Shown piece after piece: positions 1-8,834 of a DNA stretch of 64,000 bases. How positions within the stretch are numbered: position 1 is the stretch's first letter; each line of letters starts with the position of its first letter. The translations under genes and the position numbers were made by a program. The notes under the pieces were generated by a model, which was not told the origin of the DNA, searched no databases, and saw only the letters and a list, made by a program, of their open reading frames with translations. This DNA is from B1 sp964355075 (GTDB lineage: Bacteria > Bacteroidota > Bacteroidia > UKL13-3): the NCBI GenBank assembly GCA_964355075.1, contig CAYHCF010000002.1:1-64000 (forward strand), written 5' to 3'.

Positions 1-27
1 AGGTAATACTCTTTTTTACTCTCACAA
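1..27 (-). promoter_or_regulatory. Bacteroidota-type promoter running off the left edge
   Basis: Read on the minus strand, TTG (27-25) is followed by a 19-base spacer and then TACCT (5-1), which would complete TAnnTTTG just outside the window. Spacing and both boxes fit the Bacteroidota sigma-A consensus. The transcript would run leftward into an unseen gene. The last three bases of the -7 box are not visible. Confidence 0.4.
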
Positions 28-96
28 GTTTATTTTTAGTATTTATTCACATTCCTCCTTTTATCCCTTGAATCGCTCTCGCCCAATGGCGGGGCG

Positions 97-126
97 CAAA
101 GGTAGTTTTTTTAACCACTTTCCCAG
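97..126 (-). promoter_or_regulatory. Second leftward promoter-like element
   Basis: The minus strand carries a perfect TAnnTTTG box (TACCTTTG, 104-97). The -33 position 19 bases upstream is CTG rather than TTG. It is followed by a G+C-rich stretch unusual for this AT-rich sequence. Together with the box at the left edge it may form tandem promoters for a gene or RNA outside the window. Confidence 0.35.
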
Positions 127-190
127 CTTCTTTTCCACCTTTTACTTAATTATTTGTTACAGCTTGTTTAATTCTTTCAAATGGAAAAAA

Positions 191-220
191 TTTGCAATCT
201 GACAAAATCAAATAACTTTG
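191..220 (+). promoter_or_regulatory. Promoter of paaN
   Basis: TTTG at 191-194 and a perfect TAnnTTTG box (TAACTTTG, 213-220) are separated by 18 bases, as in Bacteroidota housekeeping promoters. Transcription would start near 227, leaving a leader of about 12 bases before the ATG at 239. Confidence 0.6.
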
Positions 221-238
221 CAAGCTTAATAAAATCCT

Positions 239-1900
239 ATGAATACCTACACGAACTTATTTGCCAAACACCAGCCAACACTCAACGCAGCAATAAACGC
301 TCTCTTAGTAAGAAATTACTATTCCCCTTATCCTGAAAATCCAAAAGCATATCCTGAAGAGGCCGATTCAAACGCTAAAGCATGGATGAGCCAAATGATG
401 AATTCAAATTATAAAGGTTTAAATCATGAGGGTTCAAACGCATGGATTGGGGAAGAAGTATCCCCATTTCTCCAGGTTGGAATTGGTGTTCAATATCCTG
501 CTTTTAGTGTTGATACACTCATCCACCATGCTCAAGCCGCTCAAATTACCTGGGGGGGGAAAAACGCTGATGAACGTGCAGCAATATTAATTGAATCTCT
601 GGATCAGATCAAAAATCGCTTTTTTGATATCGCTTATGCTACTATGCATACCACCGGACAAGCCTTTATGATGAGTTTTCAGGCTAGTGGACCCCATGCA
701 AATGATCGGGCACTTGAATCGGTTGCCATGGGTTACAAAGAATTAAACAGCGTTCCAAAAAATGTTGATTGGATCAAGCCCTTTGGAAAATTTGATCTTA
801 AAATTCATAAAAACTGGACCCCCATACCCAAGGGAATTTCATTAATAATCGGATGTTCTACTTTTCCGGTATGGAATACAGTACCCGGATTATATGCCGC
901 CTTAATTACCGGGAACGCGTGTATTATAAAGCCACACCCCAAAGCGGTATTACCAATTGCAATTGTTGTGGAAGAGATTCAACGTACACTAATTTCAGTT
1001 GGTTTAAATCCAAAAATTGTTCAATTGGCCGTTGATAGTAGTTATCAACCCATTACAAAGATATTGGCTGAACACAAAGAAGTAAAAGTGGTTGACTTTA
1101 CAGGTGGCAGCGAATTTGGAAATTATATCGAAAGTTTGCCAAAAACAATATTTACTGAAAAAGCAGGTGTGAACTCAATAATATTAGATTCGGTTATTGA
1201 ATTAAAATCCGTGTTAAGCAATATAGCTTTCAGCTCCAGCTTATATAGTGGACAAATGTGTACGGCCCCACAAAATATTTTTATAAGTAAACAGGGTGTT
1301 CAAACCTCAGAGGGAATTGTTTCATATGATGAGGTTGTTATGGCAATTGCTGGTGCTATTAACGGTTTGATTGATAATCCAAAAGCAGGCCCCGGTACTT
1401 TGGGAGCCATACAGTCTGAAGCAACCTATAATCGTATTCAGGAAGTCAGAAATTTGGGGGGTAAACTTATTTTAGATTCAAAGTCAATAAAAAATGAAGA
1501 GTTTGTTGATGCAAGAATTGCTTCACCTGTTGTTATAGAATTGGATAGAACACAATCAGCGATTTTTAACCAGGAGCGTTTTGGACCTATTGTATTTATT
1601 ATTAAAACAGATGGGGTTGAAGATTCTTTAGCCTTAGCAAAAGACCTGGCTTTGGAGAAGGGGGCACTTACCTGTGGAGCCTACACTACAAATGATAACA
1701 TTCAAAAAAAGATATCCGAAGAAATGAATAGTGCGTTTGTGCCGGTAAGTTTTAATTTTACAGGCGCTGGTTTTATTAACTCTCATGCGGCTTTTAGTGA
1801 TTTTCATTCCACCGGTGGAAACCCTGCCGGAAATGCCAGTTTTGCAAATAGTGAATTTGTTAGCAAACGATTTGTTTGGGTAGGAAACAGATACATGTAG
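239..1900 (+). CDS. paaN: Phenylacetic acid degradation aldehyde dehydrogenase PaaN
   Basis: A 553-residue member of the aldehyde dehydrogenase superfamily. The N-terminal region, with MHTTGQAFMMSFQASGPHA around residues 139-157 and GEEVSP near residue 71, is characteristic of the stand-alone PaaN family (about 550 residues). These proteins lack the C-terminal MaoC hydratase domain of E. coli PaaZ. The likely catalytic cysteine is Cys341 in SGQMCTAP. The family is assigned to oxidation of the ring-opened semialdehyde in the aerobic CoA-dependent phenylacetate pathway. No other paa genes are present, so the rest of that pathway must lie elsewhere or be absent. It has its own promoter and converges on the next gene. 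Family assignment is firm; the exact substrate in this organism is inferred. Confidence 0.85.
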   Translation: MNTYTNLFAKHQPTLNAAINALLVRNYYSPYPENPKAYPEEADSNAKAWMSQMMNSNYKGLNHEGSNAWIGEEVSPFLQVGIGVQYPAFSVDTLIHHAQAAQITWGGKNADERAAILIESLDQIKNRFFDIAYATMHTTGQAFMMSFQASGPHANDRALESVAMGYKELNSVPKNVDWIKPFGKFDLKIHKNWTPIPKGISLIIGCSTFPVWNTVPGLYAALITGNACIIKPHPKAVLPIAIVVEEIQRTLISVGLNPKIVQLAVDSSYQPITKILAEHKEVKVVDFTGGSEFGNYIESLPKTIFTEKAGVNSIILDSVIELKSVLSNIAFSSSLYSGQMCTAPQNIFISKQGVQTSEGIVSYDEVVMAIAGAINGLIDNPKAGPGTLGAIQSEATYNRIQEVRNLGGKLILDSKSIKNEEFVDARIASPVVIELDRTQSAIFNQERFGPIVFIIKTDGVEDSLALAKDLALEKGALTCGAYTTNDNIQKKISEEMNSAFVPVSFNFTGAGFINSHAAFSDFHSTGGNPAGNASFANSEFVSKRFVWVGNRYM

Positions 1901-1930
1901 GACATTTATTCCTATCTGTAAAAATTATTT
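1887..1930. terminator. Possible terminator hairpin at the end of paaN
   Basis: ACAGAT (1887-1892) pairs with ATCTGT (1914-1919), with an inner TAGGA/TCCTA pairing, followed by an A/T-rich run. The stem overlaps the paaN stop codon and lies between convergent genes. This is a weak call. Confidence 0.3.
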
Positions 1931-1947
1931 TAAACCAAACAGGTTCT

Positions 1948-2742
1948 TTATTTTGATATTGGATAAAGTACCCCTAAGTTAATTGCTAAATACCAGAGAT
2001 TGGCTTGAATATTCGAGCTGACTGAAATAGGGTCAAAACAAATAATAGGTTGAATAAAATAGGATTTCGTTTTATCAACTTTATATTCAAACTTAGCTCC
2101 TGCAATCAGCGTTACGGAAACTCTTCTGGCATCAAAACCAGTTGAATCTAACTTAAATGTTTTTATGCTGTTTATTGTGAAGTTAGTTAAGTCTGCCCTA
2201 ATTTGATGATTAACCAGAATATTGGTTGCAATACCCGCAGTAAAATTATAAGTCCATTTAAAATCACCTGAACGTTGTAAATAAAAATTAAATAATGCCG
2301 GAATCTGAACATACTGGAATATATAATTATACGTGATTCCTTTTGTACTATTGGTATGATCTTCGATTTTTCCAGCTCCTAAACCCGGATAAGTTAGGTT
2401 ATCAAATTTCAAATTATTTTGTTTTCTGGCAAATCCCTGATTTTGATAACCTATTCCAATTTGAAAATCAAGTTCCTTCTTTATAGAATAATTTATCCAT
2501 AAATGAAATCCCTCCAAAAATCTGGTAGCAATATCTGAATGAACAGAATCCTTGTAACGATTGAAATTGTCGTTATTGATAAATGCCGAACCCATTCCGG
2601 GAGATATACTAAGACCCCCATTTAACATGGTTTTATTTTGACCTAATAGTGATTGCGTGTATCCAATGCTGAGTAACAATAAAATATATAAATATTTAAT
2701 TGTTAAACCACTTAACTCAATTGGCTTCAAATTCAAGTTCAT
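1948..2742 (-). CDS. Outer-membrane beta-barrel protein (PorT-like)
   Basis: About 264 residues. A hydrophobic signal segment (LYILLLLSIGYTQSLLG) is followed by alternating polar/aromatic strands of the kind seen in Bacteroidota PorT-family outer-membrane barrels, such as FQIGIGYQNQGFA, WTYNFTAGIAT and VSVTLIAGAKFEYKV. The reading frame extends to 2766. I chose the methionine at 2742, closest to the signal segment, but starts at 2745-2766 are possible. Either way the 5' end overlaps the 3' end of the AsmA-like gene by at least 26 bases, suggesting translational coupling. Function beyond an outer-membrane location is not evident. Confidence 0.6.
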   Translation of the reverse strand: MNLNLKPIELSGLTIKYLYILLLLSIGYTQSLLGQNKTMLNGGLSISPGMGSAFINNDNFNRYKDSVHSDIATRFLEGFHLWINYSIKKELDFQIGIGYQNQGFARKQNNLKFDNLTYPGLGAGKIEDHTNSTKGITYNYIFQYVQIPALFNFYLQRSGDFKWTYNFTAGIATNILVNHQIRADLTNFTINSIKTFKLDSTGFDARRVSVTLIAGAKFEYKVDKTKSYFIQPIICFDPISVSSNIQANLWYLAINLGVLYPISK

Positions 2743-5212
2743 CATCTTTATCATTTTTCTTTTCAATTTTCTTCAAAGAAGTATCCTTTTTAATACCAAA
2801 CTCTTGTTTAATAATTTCTCTGATTGTTTCCTTTTCAACTGTAAAATCACGATTTATATTACGCTTAACCTCTTTTCTGTCATAGGTGAATTTGAGGTTA
2901 TTGACCGGACCTTTTATTTGAATATATAAATTCATCCCATTGGTTTTTTCATCTTCCTCTCCGAATTCATTTGCCTGTGGTTTTCTCTTCTTCTTTAATA
3001 ATTCAGATAAAGCAAGTTTAATTTTATAATCCAAATAATTTTCAAAAGTATGTGTCCCTGACATAGTTAAATTTAGGGCATTCGTTTTAATCTCCATTGC
3101 AGGAATAGTTATTACTTTATCTTTAATGGTAATGGTATTTTTCAAATCCGAAAACTTCAGGTTATTTAATTCATTTATGTCCACAAATCTTGACAAAGAA
3201 TTTAGGGGCTCATAATTCATTAATTGTCCGTTTTTGATTGATATATCAGACACCAAAACAATTTTATTGGAATTAAAGTTCATTTTTTCATCCCATACCA
3301 TTGATAACTCAGTTTCAGCGGAAATCGTTCCAAATAGATTATTACTGGTAAACTCCTTTTGACCAAAATTATCAAATTCCTTTAAAAGTTCATTCATATT
3401 AATTCCTTTTGAGGTAATGTTTGACTTTAGAACATATTGATTATTATTTGTGAAAATAGTAGCTTTCCCACTTAAGTTCCCTCCGTTAGTTGACATTTGA
3501 AATTGAGGAATTTCGATTCTTCCGGGATCAACGCTTATCTGCAGTTTTGTTTGCTCCGAGTTAAACTTTTTATATATAAATTTGTCGGCGTCTATCGAAT
3601 AATTAAAGTGATATGAAATTGGCTTACTCATTTTTCCCGTATCTTCACTCGAATTATATAATAGAAAGTCTTCCAGGTTAAGCTCCTTGCTTACTATCAT
3701 AAAATCTCCGGTCAAATGTGTATCCTCCCCTAACAAATATTTCATCATGTGGGGCAGGCCGCCTTTTAATGATAAGGAAGTACGATTTGAAGTTAAAGAT
3801 AAATCATTAATTCTCAATTGTTCCGAATTTAGAAGAAAATCAGCCTCTAAATTGGTAATAACAGCACCATAATTTATTAATTTTAATTTACTGATACTTG
3901 CTTTAAGAATACCCCTATTGAATGGACTGCTTAAATCCCATTTATTGTCGTTTTTTTTGCATTTTAATGAAATCGTAAATATTACATTTCCAGATATTTC
4001 CTCAAAATCCTGAAACTTGAAAAATTGATTTAATGAATTTAAATCAGCTCCTCCTTTCATATCAAGAACAATAATTGGTTGCTCCAGATTCGATACCTGC
4101 ATACTTCCAACGATATCTTGATTGAACAAATTTGCCTCAAATCTGGAAATATTAAAAACAGCCGATTTCAAACTTCTTATATGCCCATTTGAAAAGCTTC
4201 CTGTCAGGTTAATTTTATCAATTTGAAGCTTCGTTACTGGATCAGATAAAACGCCATTTTCAATTCCAAACTTTACCACAATAGCAGGCATTTCCCTGAC
4301 TTTTTGAATCCCCTTTATGGTTCCTCTAAAATATACTTTTCCCTCACTTTTATAGGCCTTTAAAGTCTCAGAAAGTTTATAGGGCATAATACTCATCAGG
4401 CTTTGAATAGTCATTGTTTTGGCGTTAAAAACAAGATCATAAATCGTTCCCCTTCCAGAATCTTTTATTGTTCCTTCTAAGCTCACTTGCATTTCATCCA
4501 TTTTGCATTCGCTTTTACTGATTTTATAGCTATTATCATTTAAATTAACAGAAAGAGTGGTATTAAATAACATGTTTATATCTTTCAAAATAGGAATCCC
4601 GGCAGATTCCATTAAAATAATATTCGAATTTATTTTGGCCTCCAGATCAAACATTTTATCTGTAAAATTACCACTTATCGTACCTGATTCAATGAAACTC
4701 TCAATTCTGAATTGCTGATTCTGATGATGATATAATAAATGGACGCTCGAAAATTGAAGCTTAGTTAATTTGAAATGAAAAGATTGATTCTTTTCATTAT
4801 CGTCAACAATTTTCTCCTTCATTATATCGAAATTGGATCTTCCTGCGGCATCAATAAATAAATTCAGTTTAGCACTGTCCAGTTTTAATAATTGAACCTG
4901 GTAATTTTTCCTGAAGATTTTGTAAATATTGAATCCAAAATAAATGTGTTTAGCAGATATTAAAACCTCTTTAGGTCGGATCGGGTCATTAATTTGAACA
5001 TCGTTTAAGGTAAGGCTTACATCCGGCAATGTGTGTAAAAAGCTAATATCCAAACTTTTAGCTACGAGTTCTGTTTTAAGGGATTTATTAACCTTCTGGA
5101 TCGCCAGTTGCTTTAATTGATCCAGATTTTTATAAACAATAACAGTTAATGTACTGATTATGATAAATATAATAAGTACTGTTATCGAAAATATTTTAAT
5201 CCACTTTGGCAT
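2717..5212 (-). CDS. AsmA-like inner-membrane-anchored protein
   Basis: About 831 residues. A single N-terminal membrane anchor (IKIFSITVLIIFIIISTLTV) is followed by a long beta-rich periplasmic region with the AsmA signature of repeated layers (DVSLTLNDVQINDP near the start). The C-terminal AsmA-like domain contains NGQLMNYEPLNSLSRFVDI and a final transport-groove-like segment. AsmA proteins belong to the bridge-like group proposed to move phospholipids or affect outer-membrane biogenesis. The frame can be extended to a TTG at 5230, but the ATG at 5212 directly precedes PKWIKIFS and is more likely. The strongly charged Lys/Asp/Glu tail is a Bacteroidota feature. The specific role is inferred. 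Confidence 0.7.
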   Translation of the reverse strand: MPKWIKIFSITVLIIFIIISTLTVIVYKNLDQLKQLAIQKVNKSLKTELVAKSLDISFLHTLPDVSLTLNDVQINDPIRPKEVLISAKHIYFGFNIYKIFRKNYQVQLLKLDSAKLNLFIDAAGRSNFDIMKEKIVDDNEKNQSFHFKLTKLQFSSVHLLYHHQNQQFRIESFIESGTISGNFTDKMFDLEAKINSNIILMESAGIPILKDINMLFNTTLSVNLNDNSYKISKSECKMDEMQVSLEGTIKDSGRGTIYDLVFNAKTMTIQSLMSIMPYKLSETLKAYKSEGKVYFRGTIKGIQKVREMPAIVVKFGIENGVLSDPVTKLQIDKINLTGSFSNGHIRSLKSAVFNISRFEANLFNQDIVGSMQVSNLEQPIIVLDMKGGADLNSLNQFFKFQDFEEISGNVIFTISLKCKKNDNKWDLSSPFNRGILKASISKLKLINYGAVITNLEADFLLNSEQLRINDLSLTSNRTSLSLKGGLPHMMKYLLGEDTHLTGDFMIVSKELNLEDFLLYNSSEDTGKMSKPISYHFNYSIDADKFIYKKFNSEQTKLQISVDPGRIEIPQFQMSTNGGNLSGKATIFTNNNQYVLKSNITSKGINMNELLKEFDNFGQKEFTSNNLFGTISAETELSMVWDEKMNFNSNKIVLVSDISIKNGQLMNYEPLNSLSRFVDINELNNLKFSDLKNTITIKDKVITIPAMEIKTNALNLTMSGTHTFENYLDYKIKLALSELLKKKRKPQANEFGEEDEKTNGMNLYIQIKGPVNNLKFTYDRKEVKRNINRDFTVEKETIREIIKQEFGIKKDTSLKKIEKKNDKDDELEFEAN

Positions 5213-5304
5213 TTTGTAAATTTCCCTCAAAATTAGTAATAAATTTCATGGATGGCCTGAACAGTTAATGAACAATTAGTGGATTGAGTAAGCTATTTCA
5301 TGAA

Positions 5305-5335
5305 AATAAAAAAAACCCAACCGGAGTTGGGTTTT
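5305..5335 (-). terminator. Rho-independent terminator after tRNA-Val
   Basis: AACCCAAC (5314-5321) pairs with GTTGGGTT (5326-5333) around a CGGA loop. On the minus strand the stem is followed by a T-rich run, immediately beyond the 3' end of tRNA-Val. Confidence 0.8.
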
Positions 5336-5336
5336 G

Positions 5337-5411
5337 TGGAGGCAACAGGGTTCGAACCTGTGACCCTCTGCTTGTAAGGCAGATGCTCTGAACCAGCTGA
5401 GCTATGCCTCC
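5337..5411 (-). tRNA. tRNA-Val (anticodon TAC)
   Basis: The minus strand folds as a standard cloverleaf. The acceptor GGAGGCA pairs with TGCCTCC, the D arm holds AGCTCAGCTGGTTCAGAGC, the anticodon stem TCTGC/GCAGA encloses the loop CTTACAA, and the T arm is ACAGG-TTCGAAC-CCTGT. The anticodon TAC lies at 5376-5374 and reads GUA (valine). The discriminator base is A and the CCA tail is not encoded. Confidence 0.95.
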
Positions 5412-5493
5412 ATAAATACATGAAGCCAATTTCTTAAGGGAGTGCGAAGATAAGATTCCTGTATTGAAATGCAATATCATAATAGAAATATAT

Positions 5494-5525
5494 AAAAAAA
5501 ACCGGCGCATGCCGGTTTTTTTTAT
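5494..5525. terminator. Terminator after gldN
   Basis: ACCGGC (5501-5506) and GCCGGT (5511-5516) form a strong hairpin around GCAT, flanked by A and T runs on both sides, so it could work in both directions. It lies just past the gldN stop and before the tRNA gene, marking the end of the T9SS operon. Confidence 0.8.
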
Positions 5526-5540
5526 ATAGCTAGTTTATTC

Positions 5541-6377
5541 TTAGTACTCCCAAAGATCATGCTCTTTCTCAAACAACTCATTTTTTATTCTTTCACCTTC
5601 TAATAATGCCGCAACGCCATTATCCTTAAACTCAGCATATTGTTTAATTAGCATATCTTGCTGATTTGCTTCCTTCGTAATATAACTACTAAAGAATCTT
5701 TGTTCAAACCAGTCATCATAGGTTAATCGGGCAGCATCATTCTGACGATTAAATACTTCATAATTAATTAAGTAATGTCGTAAATCCTGACCATCTTTTG
5801 AATGATACTTAAGTACGCATAAATCCTGTTCGCCTAAATCAACCCCTCCCAACCTATTATTGTACTGAGGAGCAATGGCAATAATTCTAACAAAAAACTG
5901 AGAATGTTTTTTATCAAAAATCCAATCCTCAACCAGCCTGTATTTAAATATTCTCAGATCGGGTATCATGGGATTAATAATTGTATCCGTTCTGGTAAAA
6001 GTGGGATCGTTTGGATCAATTGGAACATCGAGATATTCTGTATCAGTTCCAAGTGTAAGAAAATACTCGGAAGTCATTTGTGTTGTTAATGAATCATCAA
6101 AATAGGCGGTAAGTTTACCATCCCTAACTGCATTGTATAAAATAATGCTTAACGGATTTTTAGGCCATGCCATAGCCTGATTTACTTTTTCTCTGGTATC
6201 AATTATGCGGATAACTCTTTTGGCATAAAACACATCTGCCTCACGCAGAAAAGGCCATGGAACAACTTTACGCTCAGTAACAGCCTGACGATTATAAATA
6301 AAATCATCATACACTCCTTGAGCTATCGAGGATAGCGTAAGAAGAGCGAAAACTAAAAGACTTAATGATTTTTTCAT
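5541..6377 (-). CDS. gldN: Gliding motility / type IX secretion protein GldN
   Basis: About 278 residues with a signal peptide (KKSLSLLVFALLTLSSIAQ) and a mature part of GldN/PorN type, recognisable from GVYDDFIYNRQAVTERK, PWPFLREADVFYAKRVIR and IDTREKVNQAM. GldN/PorN is periplasmic and pairs with the lipoprotein GldK/PorK in the ring around the T9SS translocon. The open frame reaches 6425, but the ATG at 6377 directly precedes the signal peptide and leaves a 25-base gap to gldM, so this start is preferred. It is the last gene of the operon and is followed by a strong terminator. Confidence 0.92.
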   Translation of the reverse strand: MKKSLSLLVFALLTLSSIAQGVYDDFIYNRQAVTERKVVPWPFLREADVFYAKRVIRIIDTREKVNQAMAWPKNPLSIILYNAVRDGKLTAYFDDSLTTQMTSEYFLTLGTDTEYLDVPIDPNDPTFTRTDTIINPMIPDLRIFKYRLVEDWIFDKKHSQFFVRIIAIAPQYNNRLGGVDLGEQDLCVLKYHSKDGQDLRHYLINYEVFNRQNDAARLTYDDWFEQRFFSSYITKEANQQDMLIKQYAEFKDNGVAALLEGERIKNELFEKEHDLWEY

Positions 6378-6402
6378 CTTATTGTTAAATTCAATATAAC
6401 GT

Positions 6403-7974
6403 TTAATTTCTAACTTCCAATGCAAGGGAAGAAGGGAGTGGAACAGCTCCTGCGGGACCTTGAGCCTTAATATTCATAAGAATGAACCGGTCGCCGGGAC
6501 GTGCGTTATTCATCATCGTTTTTGCCCGGGGAGTAATACCGGTACCATACCCGTTTTCTACCTGTGCCTGTCCAAGTTTAGGTTGATAAACCAGAGACCA
6601 GCTAATTGGTTTAAAATCGACACCCTCAAATGCGAAATCTTTAAGTGGAGTTAATACAAAATTGGCTGATTTTAGCATTCCTAAGGAAACCATACCACTT
6701 GACTCAATTGGACCGAGCATTGGAGTAGGTTTTGGTACCTGACGAATTCTGTATTCTGCAAAACCCATCACTCTACTACTATTTCCACTTTTTACAGTAG
6801 CAGTAATTGTTACTTTTCTAATTGCAGGGTTTTGTTGTACAGATAAAAGAAAGGTTCCTTTTTTTGTGTCAGGTCTCAGATTTCCACCAGCTGAACAAGT
6901 AACAACAACATCTTTTGCAGCAACCCCCGGAACTGAAACCGATATTGGATTTTCCAAACCGATATATACGATATTCATTTTAGTTGCCGAAATAACGGCC
7001 AATGGAGCCAGTGCAAAATAAGATCCTTCTGTTTCTATGGTTTCCGTTTTACCAGCAGAATTTGTAGTTGTAATAGCCGCTTTGAATTTATTTTCTCCTT
7101 CCCGGGTAGCAGTAACTTCATATTTACCTGTACCGTCAATAACTTCCACCGGGTTACCATTAACTTTAATATCCGCTTTCTGTCTCGAACTGGATGCCGC
7201 AAGAAAAATATCTGCGGCATATTTATTTCCTACGGTAATATTTGTACCATTGGTAGGAATAATTTGAGGTACCAACTTATCAATAAGCATCACCTCAGCA
7301 GTTAGAGATGATTTTAAATAGTCTAAAACTTGTGATTCGGTGTTTTTTACATCGTTTTCGGTCTTTGACAACAAAGCAACTACAGCAGCTAAAGGTGTAT
7401 ATTCAAACATTTCAGACTCCCAGGATTTAGTTTTTCCTTTTGGGTCTTCAGCAATTAAATCACTTTTAATTAAATTTCTATCCTTCTCCGGAATAAATGC
7501 GAGTAATTTAACTCTAATTTCATTTATTTTGGCCTTCACTTTGGCCCCTTCGCCCTTAACAATCATTAAATTAGCATGTAATTCAATATTACTGGGCTGA
7601 GCAACCTGTTCATCCGGATCTCCTAAAGGAAATTGATCAGTGGCTTCGCGTCCACCGGCATTTTTAATTAAAACATTTTTTAAGTCACTAAAATATTTTA
7701 CTCCCTCAGTTGAAATTTTATGCGCTTCTGCTGTTTTATCAGCTACTATTTTTCCAGTTGGATCAGAAGGAATATCTTTACGATATTTCGCAATTGCAGC
7801 TAAAGTATTTTCATTTTTTTTATCAATGTTCATACCAGCGCGGTCCATGCTCACTTCCATCTTATGGAAAGACCTCAAAATTTCAGCAGACACATTCAGA
7901 GCTAACAAGGCGGTTAGCACCAAATACATCATGTTGATCATTTTTTGTCTTACGGTTAATCTACCTCCAGCCAT
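6403..7974 (-). CDS. gldM: Gliding motility / type IX secretion motor protein GldM
   Basis: 523 residues, the usual GldM length. It begins with MAGGRLTVRQKMINMMYLVL and has one transmembrane helix near residues 12-30 (MMYLVLTALLALNVSAEIL). A long periplasmic part follows, with an N-terminal helical domain and several beta domains, ending in the C-terminal GldM domain (around PMLGPIESSGMVSLGML and ALKDFAFEG-like segments). GldM forms the inner-membrane motor with GldL and spans the periplasm to GldKN. It follows gldL at a 30-base gap. Confidence 0.95.
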   Translation of the reverse strand: MAGGRLTVRQKMINMMYLVLTALLALNVSAEILRSFHKMEVSMDRAGMNIDKKNENTLAAIAKYRKDIPSDPTGKIVADKTAEAHKISTEGVKYFSDLKNVLIKNAGGREATDQFPLGDPDEQVAQPSNIELHANLMIVKGEGAKVKAKINEIRVKLLAFIPEKDRNLIKSDLIAEDPKGKTKSWESEMFEYTPLAAVVALLSKTENDVKNTESQVLDYLKSSLTAEVMLIDKLVPQIIPTNGTNITVGNKYAADIFLAASSSRQKADIKVNGNPVEVIDGTGKYEVTATREGENKFKAAITTTNSAGKTETIETEGSYFALAPLAVISATKMNIVYIGLENPISVSVPGVAAKDVVVTCSAGGNLRPDTKKGTFLLSVQQNPAIRKVTITATVKSGNSSRVMGFAEYRIRQVPKPTPMLGPIESSGMVSLGMLKSANFVLTPLKDFAFEGVDFKPISWSLVYQPKLGQAQVENGYGTGITPRAKTMMNNARPGDRFILMNIKAQGPAGAVPLPSSLALEVRN

Positions 7975-8004
7975 TTTTTAATTTATAAAATTTGATTGTT
8001 AAAA

Positions 8005-8796
8005 TTAGTTTCCACGAACATTCATTGCCGCAAGCATATTGCCGTAAACTCCATTCAAAGAAGTCAGATTTTTGTTTAACTTACTCATTTCACCTTTAAA
8101 GTGTTCAGCATTATTGTTAGTTTCACTTAAAGTGTTAACTACTTTTGATAACCCGCCTACAAATTCATTTATTGATTTCAAATGATTATTTGATTCCGAA
8201 ATTTCAAGTTCATAAATTGAATTTAAAGAAGATAGATTTTTAGTCATTTTCTCAATTTGAGCACCATATTCGCGTGATCCTTCGGAGGCATTAACAAAAC
8301 CATCCATTGCATAAGCAGCCTTAGAATAAGTTGAGTTCAATCCTGTTAATGAATCAGCGGCTTGCTGAACATTTTTAGCATACGTATCGGTAGCAACCGC
8401 TGCACTTGACAGGTCTTTCATATTGCTAACATTTTCGCTCAAAGTGCGCATGCCATGCCCTAAACTATTAATCAAATCAGGACCAATCTTGGCCTCTTCC
8501 ATCATTTTGTCTAGTTGTTGCGTAATTGTTCCTTTGTTTGGCTTTTTGTCTTTAGATTCCAAACCGGCTAATTCAGGATAAACAAGTGTCCAGTCTGGCT
8601 CCTGGTGAGGTGGTTCAAATGCTGAAAGAAAGAAAATAATTGCTTCCGTCATTAAACCAATCATTAACATGGTGTCAGCGCCCTTCCAATGGAGAATTTT
8701 GAAAAGTGCTCCAATAATTACAATTGATGCACCAATACCATAGGCTTTCACCATGAAAGCCTTAAACGCTTTGCTTTCTAAAAAACTGTTTTTCAT
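8005..8796 (-). CDS. gldL: Gliding motility / type IX secretion motor protein GldL
   Basis: 263 residues. Two N-terminal transmembrane helices (VKAYGIGASIVIIGALFKIL and ADTMLMIGLMTEAIIFFLSA) flank the typical HWKGAD turn of GldL. A long cytoplasmic helical region with repeated Leu/Ser/Asn heptads (ENVSNMKDLSS, KMTKNLSSLNSIYEL) follows. GldL and GldM use the proton gradient to drive secretion and gliding. It sits between gldK and gldM in the conserved order. Confidence 0.95.
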   Translation of the reverse strand: MKNSFLESKAFKAFMVKAYGIGASIVIIGALFKILHWKGADTMLMIGLMTEAIIFFLSAFEPPHQEPDWTLVYPELAGLESKDKKPNKGTITQQLDKMMEEAKIGPDLINSLGHGMRTLSENVSNMKDLSSAAVATDTYAKNVQQAADSLTGLNSTYSKAAYAMDGFVNASEGSREYGAQIEKMTKNLSSLNSIYELEISESNNHLKSINEFVGGLSKVVNTLSETNNNAEHFKGEMSKLNKNLTSLNGVYGNMLAAMNVRGN

Positions 8797-8834
8797 TTGC
8801 TTAAAATTTATTTTTTTGTTTATAAAATTGTTTT

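Noticed and set aside
5298..5510. 70-codon minus-strand open frame
   Set aside because: It runs through tRNA-Val and both terminators, with no coding character.
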